A stretch of DNA of 10,974 nt from an uncultured Gemmatimonadota bacterium (GTDB lineage Bacteria > Gemmatimonadota > Gemmatimonadetes > Gemmatimonadales > GWC2-71-9): NCBI GenBank assembly GCA_946479805.1, contig CAMLHP010000064.1:1-10974 (forward strand), read 5' to 3'. The notes below the pieces were generated by a model, which saw only the letters and a list, made by a program, of their open reading frames with translations, searched no databases and had not been told where the DNA came from. Both the position numbers and the translations under genes were made by a program. This document shows, piece by piece, positions 1 to 5,633 of this stretch (the first letter of the stretch is position 1; each line of letters opens with the position of its first letter).

Positions 1-1
1 G

Positions 2-373
2 CCCCCGTTCGAACTGGTGGCCGTGGACGACGACGTGGGCGGCCCGTATCCTCCGAGCCCGGGCGACTACGTCGAGCAGGAGCTTGGGCGGCTGGGTGTT
101 CCTCTGGGTCCGGGTGGGTCGCGAATCGTGCTCGCGCTGGCGGAGCCGAGGGCCTGGAAGGAGCGCTCCGGGTTCAGCGCCGAGAACCACGCCCGGCTCA
201 GGGATGCGGCATCAGCCGCCGACCTGGTGGTGCTCTTCGCTCACGAGCGGCTGCTTGCGGCAGTGCCAGCAGGCCCTCCGGTGCTGCTGGCGTGGCACCG
301 CCAGCGGCCGCTGCAACTGGCCGTCGCGCGGTGGCTGGCTGGCAATCAGACGGATGGACGGGTAGACGGGTAG
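2..373 (+). CDS. Glycoside hydrolase family 3 (NagZ-like), C-terminal part, 5' end outside window
   Basis: The reading frame is open from base 2 to a TAG at 371-373, giving the last ~123 residues of a longer protein. The visible part is an alpha/beta segment with hydrophobic strands (SRIVLALAEPRAWK, ADLVVLFAH, GPPVLLAWH) and ends RPLQLAVARWL. This resembles the C-terminal alpha/beta domain of GH3 beta-N-acetylglucosaminidases, where a 'PVLLAW....P.Q.A.ARWL' pattern is familiar. The catalytic TIM barrel would lie upstream and is not visible, so the activity is inferred. A convergent AmpG permease gene next door fits a peptidoglycan-recycling role, since NagZ-type enzymes cleave GlcNAc from imported anhydro-muropeptides. 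The last residues, TDGRVDG-stop, are encoded by octamer repeats that run into the intergenic region, so the natural C-terminus may have been replaced by repeat-derived sequence. Family moderately sure, substrate unsure. Confidence 0.6.
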   Translation, partial: PPFELVAVDDDVGGPYPPSPGDYVEQELGRLGVPLGPGGSRIVLALAEPRAWKERSGFSAENHARLRDAASAADLVVLFAHERLLAAVPAGPPVLLAWHRQRPLQLAVARWLAGNQTDGRVDG

Positions 374-381
374 ACGGATGT
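350..381. repeat. Octamer repeat, left inverted arm (4 units)
   Basis: Four units of consensus ACGGRTRG lie head to tail at 350, 358, 366 and 374. They are the reverse complement of the units in the larger array at 416-535 and can pair with its end: aligned against 496-527, about 26 of 32 positions match. The TAG stop of the GH3 gene (371-373) lies inside the third unit, so the last codons of that gene are repeat sequence. Confidence 0.85.
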
Positions 382-415
382 GTCATGATCCCGATTCGCC
401 TGATCGCCGATCCTG

Positions 416-535
416 CTGTCCGTCTGTCCGCCTGTCCGTCTGTTCATCTGTCCATCTGTCCATCTGTCCGTCTGTCCGTCTGTCCGCCTGTCCGCCCATC
501 CGTCTATCCGTCTATCCGTCTGCCCGTCTGTCAGC
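416..535. repeat. Octamer tandem array (15 units, consensus CTGTCCGT)
   Basis: Fifteen consecutive 8-bp units run from 416 to 535. Most are CTGTCCGT, CTGTCCGC or CTGTCCAT. Units 11 to 14 are CCATCCGT, CTATCCGT (twice) and CTGCCCGT, and the last (CTGTCAGC) is degenerate. The three rightmost units enter the 3' end of the convergent AmpG gene: its stop (TAG on the minus strand, bases 514-512) is the CTA of the unit at 512-519. With the inverted units at 350-381 the region can fold into a long stem in transcripts from either side, so it may act as a two-way transcription end or 3' stabiliser (inference). There are no unique spacers, so it is not CRISPR. Confidence 0.9.
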
Positions 536-1711
536 AAGCGCCCGTTTCACCCAGGGCAGCAGCGCGAAGCCCGGCAGCGCCAGCAGGAACGTGATCAGGA
601 AGTAGCTGGAGTAGCCGAAGCGCACCGTCATGAATCCCGATACCGATCCCGCGCCGATGCCGGCCACCCGATAGAGCGCCGACAGCAGCGCGAACTGGGT
701 GGCCGCGTGCGTCCTGCTGCAGAGGCTCATCAGGAAAGCCAGGAACGCGGCGGTGCCCAGCCCGGCGGTGAATTGTTCAATGACAACCGCGGGATACATC
801 AGTGCTGGAGGTGCACCGGCCGAGGCAGCAGTGAAGTAGCCGAGATTGGAGAGCGCCTGGACCCCGCCCAGCACCCAGAGCGCCTTGTAGGTACCCATCC
901 GCTGGGTGATCAGCCCTCCCAACAGCGCTCCGATGATTGAAGCCCCCAGCCCGATCGTGGTCTGGAGCCATCCGATGGCCTCCACCGAGTAGCCGCTGTC
1001 GAGCCAGAACGGCTTGACCATGGGCGTAAGTGCCAGGTCTCCCAGCTTGAACAGCAGGACGAACAGCAGCACCGCCGCGATGCCCGGAGCTGCGAGCAGT
1101 TCCCGAACCGGCTCGGTCAGCGGCTGGCGTGCAGCGCTGGCGCGTTCCACTCGTGGGAGCCTGGTGTCGAGCAGCGCCAGCAACGCGAAGAGCGCGGCGG
1201 CGGCCAGGAAGATCGTACGCCAGCCGAGGCTGCCCGACAGGCCCACCATCGCACCGCCGGCGACAATCATCGCCAGCCGGTACGCCGTTACCCGCACTCC
1301 GTTGGCGGGACCCAGTTCGCTCTTGCCCGTCACCTCGATGGTGTAGGCGTCCACCGCGATGTCCTGAGTGGCCGACAGCGCCACCAGCGCGAAGAGCAGC
1401 ACGAACAGCGCCGACTCCGACGGAGGGAGCCCGGCAAATGCCGCCAGCACCAGCGCCAGCCCCACCTGGCAGGCAACGATCCACCAGCGGCGCGTTCGGA
1501 TCCGGTCCACCAGCGGCGCCCACAGGAACTTCAGGGCCCACGGGAGCGAAGCCCACGACGCCAGCCCGATCACCTCGAGCGAGGTGCCCCGGGTCCGGAG
1601 GTAAACCGGTATGAGTTCGTTGAAGAAGCCGAAGGGAAAGCCGGAGGCAAAGGCAATCAGGCCGATCCACGCCAGGCGGCTCGCCAGCGGCCGGTCTGCT
1701 GCGCGGCTCAC
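512..1711 (-). CDS. ampG: AmpG-family muropeptide MFS permease
   Basis: This 399-residue major facilitator protein has about a dozen hydrophobic segments. AmpG proteins import GlcNAc-anhydroMurNAc peptides across the inner membrane for wall recycling. Family signatures are visible in both halves: FASGFPFGFF near residue 21, the KFLWAPLVDR loop at 61-70, SATQDIAVDAY at 113-123, FKLGDLALTP at 221-230, and LGTAAFLAFLMSLC followed by ATQFALLSALYR at about 318-348. Length is typical of the compact AmpG type without long C-terminal extensions. The start is GTG at 1711, overlapping the upstream FHA stop as GTGA, so translation is probably coupled. AGGGG lies 11 nt upstream of this start. The C-terminus, ADRRADG-stop, is encoded by the octamer array, which has replaced or extended the native end. 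It is the last gene of the PP2C-FHA-ampG operon and converges on a probable GH3 gene. Family assignment is confident; substrate follows from the family. Confidence 0.88.
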   Translation of the reverse strand: MSRAADRPLASRLAWIGLIAFASGFPFGFFNELIPVYLRTRGTSLEVIGLASWASLPWALKFLWAPLVDRIRTRRWWIVACQVGLALVLAAFAGLPPSESALFVLLFALVALSATQDIAVDAYTIEVTGKSELGPANGVRVTAYRLAMIVAGGAMVGLSGSLGWRTIFLAAAALFALLALLDTRLPRVERASAARQPLTEPVRELLAAPGIAAVLLFVLLFKLGDLALTPMVKPFWLDSGYSVEAIGWLQTTIGLGASIIGALLGGLITQRMGTYKALWVLGGVQALSNLGYFTAASAGAPPALMYPAVVIEQFTAGLGTAAFLAFLMSLCSRTHAATQFALLSALYRVAGIGAGSVSGFMTVRFGYSSYFLITFLLALPGFALLPWVKRALADRRADG

Positions 1712-2472
1712 GGTGGTGGTGGCCCCTGATCCAGGAATGGTGCGACACGGCGCTGGATGCTGTCGAGCCGGGCCTCGAGCAGGTCGAGCTGCTCCCCGTC
1801 GCTCCCCGCCGCGCCGGCGGATTCCCTCAGCGTGCGTATCTCGCGAATGGCTGAATCAAGCGTACTGCGCAGCCTGGAATCGTCGGCATGGACCTGGCCC
1901 AGTCGCGACGCCATGCTGTCGGCCCGGGCGACGATCGCTTGCCCCTGGCGGTCGAAGGAGTAATCCCGGATGGCCTGCCACCCAGCCAGCGCTGCAAGGA
2001 AGATCCCGAGCGCCGACAGTACGGCCACCGCATTGCGCAGCGTGAAGCGGCGGGGGCGGACGTCGATAGCGGGCCAGGACATCGTCGAACCGTCGTGCGG
2101 CGTGGGCCTGAGGTCGTGCTCGGCCGGCAGCACCGGCGGCGGAGGGGCCGGGGCGCCTCCCTCTGAAACCAGGTCCACCCGGAACGAAGGGCCGCCACGC
2201 CCCAGCTCGACCATGTCGCCCGAGGCGAGCAGATGCTGCCCCGACAGCGGAGCGTTGTTCACCCAGGTGCCGTTGGTGCTGCCGAGGTCGCGCAGCAGCC
2301 AGATCCCGTCGCGCGCGATGATCGCAGCGTGCCTGCTGGAGACCCTGAGGTCCCGCTCGGGATCCAGTCGGATGTCGGATCCCGGGTGTCGTCCGATTGT
2401 CAGGTAATTCTTCGCCAGCAGGAGGACATCACCCTGCCGGGCTCCGCTCAGGATTGCGATGCGTATGGGCAT
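1708..2472 (-). CDS. FHA-domain transmembrane protein with coiled-coil tail
   Basis: This 254-residue protein starts with a forkhead-associated domain (about residues 5-100), a phosphothreonine-binding module. Its key positions are present: GR at 27-28, the SSRH block at 45-48 and the STNGTWVNN block at 65-73. A proline-rich linker (PAPPPPVLP) follows, then one membrane helix at about 147-166 (VAVLSALGIFLAALAG). The tail at about 172-245 is charged with heptad-like spacing, likely a coiled coil, and ends in PPPP. The FHA domain precedes the helix, so with the arginine-rich stretch PRRFTLR just before it, the FHA is probably cytoplasmic and the coiled coil periplasmic. The ATG lies 6 nt after the PP2C stop, and the stop overlaps the ampG start. 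It probably reads Thr phosphorylation made by a Ser/Thr kinase, perhaps the one at 8593. Partners are not known from sequence. Confidence 0.88.
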   Translation of the reverse strand: MPIRIAILSGARQGDVLLLAKNYLTIGRHPGSDIRLDPERDLRVSSRHAAIIARDGIWLLRDLGSTNGTWVNNAPLSGQHLLASGDMVELGRGGPSFRVDLVSEGGAPAPPPPVLPAEHDLRPTPHDGSTMSWPAIDVRPRRFTLRNAVAVLSALGIFLAALAGWQAIRDYSFDRQGQAIVARADSMASRLGQVHADDSRLRSTLDSAIREIRTLRESAGAAGSDGEQLDLLEARLDSIQRRVAPFLDQGPPPP

Positions 2473-2478
2473 CGCGGC

Positions 2479-3477
2479 TCAGAGCAGGAGGGAGAGAATC
2501 AGAATCGCCAGCGCGACCAGCACCGCGCCGATGAGGAACGTCCGGGGCGAGCCGGTGCGCCGTGCGGGCGGCAGCACCGGCAGGGGAAGCTCTTCAGTTG
2601 GGCTGTCGGCATCGAGCTCGAACGCCTGGTAGCCGACAGCGTCGGTCGAGTCCGGCGGCTCGAGCCCCTCGCCGCTGACCCGCGCCGCTACGACCGTGAT
2701 GTTGTCGGGGCCGCCCCGGGAGTTGGCCAGGTCGATGAGTCCGCTGCAGAGGGCAGCAAGGTCCGGCGTGCCGCGGGCGAGGTCTCCGATCTCGTCCTTC
2801 TTCACCAGGCCGTGGAGCCCGTCCGAGCAGAGCACCAGCATGTCGTCCCGCCGCAGCGTCTGGCGGCTGAGGTCCACCCGCACCAGTGAATCGGGGCCCA
2901 GTGCCTGGAGGATGATGTTCCGGCGGTCGCTGGCCTCGGCCTCCTCCTCGGTAAGCTCGCCAGCCTCGACCAGTCGCTGGGTGAGCGACTGGTCCCGGGT
3001 GAGCTGGAAAGTCTGCTTGCCGCGGATGAGGTAGGCCCGGCTGTCGCCAATCTGGGCCACGAAGATCTCGGGGCCGAAGATGCCCGCGAGTGTGAGCGTG
3101 GTCCCCATGCCGCGGACTTCGGCATGCTCCAGGGCGTACTGATGAATCTCGGCATTGGCCCGCTCGACGGCCTCGCGCATTCGGTAGGCAAATCGCTCGG
3201 CGGTGAGGTCGACGTCGGTGCGCCAGGTGGTGACCAGGTGCTGCCAGATGAGGTCGGTCGCCATGGAGCTGGCGAGCTCGCCGGCGGCCGCGCCGCCCAT
3301 GCCGTCCGCAACAACGAAGAGCGACCCACGCTCACCCAGCCGATGCTCCCTCACATCCGGCATCAGGGTGGCCTGGCCGCTCGAAAGATCGGCCACGAGG
3401 AAGGTGTCCTCGTTGTGCTCCCGGCTCCGCCCCACGTCCGTGCGGGCGAATACGCTGATACGAATTTCGCCGCTCAT
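2479..3477 (-). CDS. PP2C-family protein Ser/Thr phosphatase, C-terminally membrane-anchored
   Basis: This 332-residue PPM/PP2C metal-dependent phosphatase removes phosphate from Ser/Thr. The motifs are in order: SREHNED at 18-24, VVADGMGG at 55-62 with metal-ligand D58, GMGTTLTLA at 123-131, QIGDSRAYLIR at 142-152, LCSDGLHGLV at 216-225 with D219, and GGPDNITVV at 255-263 with D258. The catalytic set looks intact. A Pro/acid-rich linker (about 270-312) leads to one hydrophobic helix at 313-332 (FLIGAVLVALAILILSLLL), so the enzyme is tail-anchored with the catalytic domain in the cytoplasm. The frame is open further upstream (Met codons at 3582, 3513 and 3504). ATG 3477 was chosen because family homology begins there and because it overlaps the stop of a tiny upstream ORF as ATGA. 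It heads the PP2C-FHA-ampG operon. Confidence 0.9.
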   Translation of the reverse strand: MSGEIRISVFARTDVGRSREHNEDTFLVADLSSGQATLMPDVREHRLGERGSLFVVADGMGGAAAGELASSMATDLIWQHLVTTWRTDVDLTAERFAYRMREAVERANAEIHQYALEHAEVRGMGTTLTLAGIFGPEIFVAQIGDSRAYLIRGKQTFQLTRDQSLTQRLVEAGELTEEEAEASDRRNIILQALGPDSLVRVDLSRQTLRRDDMLVLCSDGLHGLVKKDEIGDLARGTPDLAALCSGLIDLANSRGGPDNITVVAARVSGEGLEPPDSTDAVGYQAFELDADSPTEELPLPVLPPARRTGSPRTFLIGAVLVALAILILSLLL

Positions 3478-3521
3478 CGCCCGTCCGGGGACTCGGCGGC
3501 GCATGTGGGGCATCGCTTCAC
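3474..3521 (-). CDS. Possible 15-codon leader ORF with half zinc-ribbon (CPTC)
   Basis: Between the predicted promoter and the PP2C start there is a GTG-initiated frame reading VKRCPTCAAESPDGR, then TGA. A purine-rich GAGGAGAGG lies about 9 nt upstream. Its TGA overlaps the PP2C ATG (ATGA), which would couple translation. The sequence looks like the first half of the N-terminal zinc ribbon (CxxC...CxxC) common on bacterial signalling proteins; compare CVRC...CSAC at the start of the kinase at 8593. The second CxxC is missing. It could be a coupling leader, a decayed zinc-ribbon start, or chance. Very short, so low confidence. Confidence 0.35.
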   Translation of the reverse strand: MKRCPTCAAESPDGR

Positions 3522-3563
3522 GGGGATGCGCCTCTCCTCGACCACGGGTTCCGGGGTTGGCGG

Positions 3564-3592
3564 AAGATAGGAATCGTGCCACAGAGCGTCAA
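3564..3592 (-). promoter_or_regulatory. Promoter for PP2C-FHA-ampG operon
   Basis: Read on the minus strand: TTGACG (3592-3587), 17-bp spacer, TATCTT (3569-3564). With the usual spacing, transcription would start near 3557 at an A, leaving a leader of about 80 nt before the PP2C ATG that contains the small CPTC ORF. It lies back to back with the promoter of the amidase gene. Confidence 0.65.
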
Positions 3593-3601
3593 CGCCAGCG
3601 A

Positions 3602-3630
3602 TTGGCCCCGCACTGGCCCACACTTAGCTT
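3602..3630 (+). promoter_or_regulatory. Promoter for amidase gene, predicted leaderless
   Basis: TTGGCC (3602-3607), 17-bp spacer, TAGCTT (3625-3630). The expected start point, 7 nt after the -10 box, is 3637, which is the A of the amidase ATG. There is no Shine-Dalgarno sequence between the -10 box and the ATG. Both points suggest a leaderless mRNA. Confidence 0.65.
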
Positions 3631-3636
3631 CAACTC

Positions 3637-5574
3637 ATGAATTCCGGTCGAGCTTCAGCAGCAATCGTCCTCGGTATTTGTGCCGTCCTTGGCGCCTGCT
3701 CCACCGCCCCAGTGAGCCCCGCGAACTCCATGCCCGCGCCGCGGGCCGCCGCCGCACCGGATCTGTCGGTGGCGGAATCGCTGGTGGTGGGACGACTGCC
3801 AGAGGTCGACTCGGTGATCGGCGCGCTGGATATCAGGGTTGTCTACCCCGCCGAAGGCGCCGTGATCCAGGCCGCCGACTCTACCTTCATGTTCGGCAGC
3901 ACCGGGAGCGGCGACGCCCGGCTCACAATCAATGGCGCCCCGGTGGCGGTTGCCCCGAACGGAGCCTGGCTGGCGTGGGTCGGACTGCCGTCCGACAGCG
4001 TGATGAAGTTCGTGCTGCGCGCGACGACCCCGCGGGAGTCAGGCGAGTCAGTGCTCCTGACAAGGCGGCCCCGGCGCTACACGCCCCCCCCACGCGGCCC
4101 GTGGATCGACACCACTTCGTTCGCTCCGGCAGGCCCGGTGGTGATGCCCGGGCACGAACCCCTGGAACTTCGCCTCAGGGCCAGCCCGGGCGCGACCGTG
4201 TCGCTGTTGCTGGCCGATGGTTCCCGCATCCCGTTCGCGGCGGAGTCCTCGCTGGAAGACGTACCGTGGGGAATCCGCGCCTTCGGGCGCGACACTGCCG
4301 CGCCAACTCGCACCATCCGGAGCGATCGCTACGTGGCCGTGATTCCGGTTGCCGCGCTCGCGGGTGATTCCGCGTCGGCTGTCAGCATTGAAGTCGTGCT
4401 CGGAGTTGACACGCTGCGGCGATCCTGGGACCTGTCGCTCGCACGCATGCCTGCCGGGGGCTACGCCGCGGAGCTGGACGACGATCCCGGCGCCACCGGC
4501 CACACCGACGGCATCGTAGTGGGACGCGCCGTGCCGGGCGGGACCTATCACTGGTTCTGGCCCTCCGGTACGCGGGCACGGGTGACGGGCAGGGTTGGAC
4601 CTGACGTGCGCCTGGAACTCGCGCCCGGAGTGGAAGCCTGGGTGCCGGAAAATGAGACGTACCGCTTGCAGGGGCAGCCAGCGCCGCGGCCGGTGGTTGG
4701 TTCGATCACCATGACCGAGACCCTGCAGGGTGTCGCCGTCCGGATTCCGCTGGGTGTCAGGGCGCCATTCGAGGTGATCGAGCATCGGGCCGGCCTGGAT
4801 GTGGTCATCTATGGCGGCGTGGGAGACGTTAACTGGATCCGCTATGGCTCGGGCGCGGATATCGTGCAGCGTGCGACATGGAGCCAGGCGGACCCGCGCG
4901 GCGTGCTGCTCAGCTTCGAATTGGCAGAGCCGGTATGGGGGTTTCGCACCCGGTGGGAAAATGACGACCTGATCCTCGAGATTCGGCGGCCCCCTGACAT
5001 CGACCGGCGTGCCCCCCTCAAGGGACTGAAGATCCTGCTGGATCCGGGACATCCCCCCGGCGGTGCCACCGGACCGACGGGCCTCAGCGAGGCGGAGGCG
5101 AATCTGGCTGTTGCACTCGCGCTCAGGCCGATGCTCGAGCGCGAAGGTGCCCAGGTGGTCATGACGCGAACCACTGACGTGGCTGTGGCGCTGGGGGAGC
5201 GCCCCCGGCTGGCCGAGAGCCTCAACGCCGACATCCTCGTCTCGATTCACAACAATGCGCTCCCGGACGGCGTCAATCCGTTCTCTGCCAGCGGCACCAG
5301 CGTGTTCTACAACCACCCGCGCAGCATCCCACTGGCGCGCGCCGTCCAGTCGGCGCTGGTGCAGCAACTGGGAATCCGGGACCTTGGCTTCGGCCGGGGA
5401 GACCTCGCGCTGGTGCGGCCAACATGGATGCCGGCGATCCTGACCGAGGGGCTGTTCATGATGGTTCCTGAGCAGGAGGCGGCGCTCCGATCCCCGGAGG
5501 GTCAGCGACGGTACGCCGCCGGGGTACTTTCCGGAGTCACGACCTTCCTGCGTGAGTGGCCGGCTGCTCGATGA
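3637..5574 (+). CDS. N-acetylmuramoyl-L-alanine amidase (Amidase_3), lipoprotein
   Basis: This 645-residue protein cuts the bond between MurNAc and L-Ala in peptidoglycan. It begins with a lipoprotein signal whose lipobox is LGAC at 18-21, so lipid attachment at C21 is predicted. Middle regions, by appearance only: an Ig-like beta domain near 62-142, an SH3-like stretch near 290-340 (ending EAWVPENE), and a beta-rich AMIN-like region near 353-452. The C-terminal Amidase_3 domain covers about 462-642 and keeps its zinc ligands and catalytic acid: H472 in LLDPGH, E485 in LSEAEANL, H538 in SIHNN and E604 in ILTEGLF. The domain therefore looks active. The ATG coincides with the predicted transcript start. 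The stop overlaps a possible ATG of the next gene (ATGA), so the two are probably co-transcribed. Length is well above simple AmiC-type enzymes because of the extra N-terminal domains, which may bind wall or partner proteins (inference). Confidence 0.92.
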   Translation: MNSGRASAAIVLGICAVLGACSTAPVSPANSMPAPRAAAAPDLSVAESLVVGRLPEVDSVIGALDIRVVYPAEGAVIQAADSTFMFGSTGSGDARLTINGAPVAVAPNGAWLAWVGLPSDSVMKFVLRATTPRESGESVLLTRRPRRYTPPPRGPWIDTTSFAPAGPVVMPGHEPLELRLRASPGATVSLLLADGSRIPFAAESSLEDVPWGIRAFGRDTAAPTRTIRSDRYVAVIPVAALAGDSASAVSIEVVLGVDTLRRSWDLSLARMPAGGYAAELDDDPGATGHTDGIVVGRAVPGGTYHWFWPSGTRARVTGRVGPDVRLELAPGVEAWVPENETYRLQGQPAPRPVVGSITMTETLQGVAVRIPLGVRAPFEVIEHRAGLDVVIYGGVGDVNWIRYGSGADIVQRATWSQADPRGVLLSFELAEPVWGFRTRWENDDLILEIRRPPDIDRRAPLKGLKILLDPGHPPGGATGPTGLSEAEANLAVALALRPMLEREGAQVVMTRTTDVAVALGERPRLAESLNADILVSIHNNALPDGVNPFSASGTSVFYNHPRSIPLARAVQSALVQQLGIRDLGFGRGDLALVRPTWMPAILTEGLFMMVPEQEAALRSPEGQRRYAAGVLSGVTTFLREWPAAR

Positions 5575-5633
5575 AGCGGTGCAGCACTCCGGGCGTGGCG
5601 CGTCTCCCCAATTGCCGATTTCCGGATAGCCGT

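Noticed and set aside
416..535. CRISPR-like array
   Set aside because: The units are 8 bp and adjacent, with no unique spacers of 25-40 bp and no cas genes nearby.
777..1748. Minus-strand frame of 323 codons overlapping ampG
   Set aside because: It is out of frame with the clear AmpG homology and its product is low-complexity Arg/Gly/Pro-rich.
3478..3582. Longer PP2C start at 3582
   Set aside because: It would begin upstream of the predicted transcript start (3557), and the extra residues do not resemble any PP2C N-terminus.
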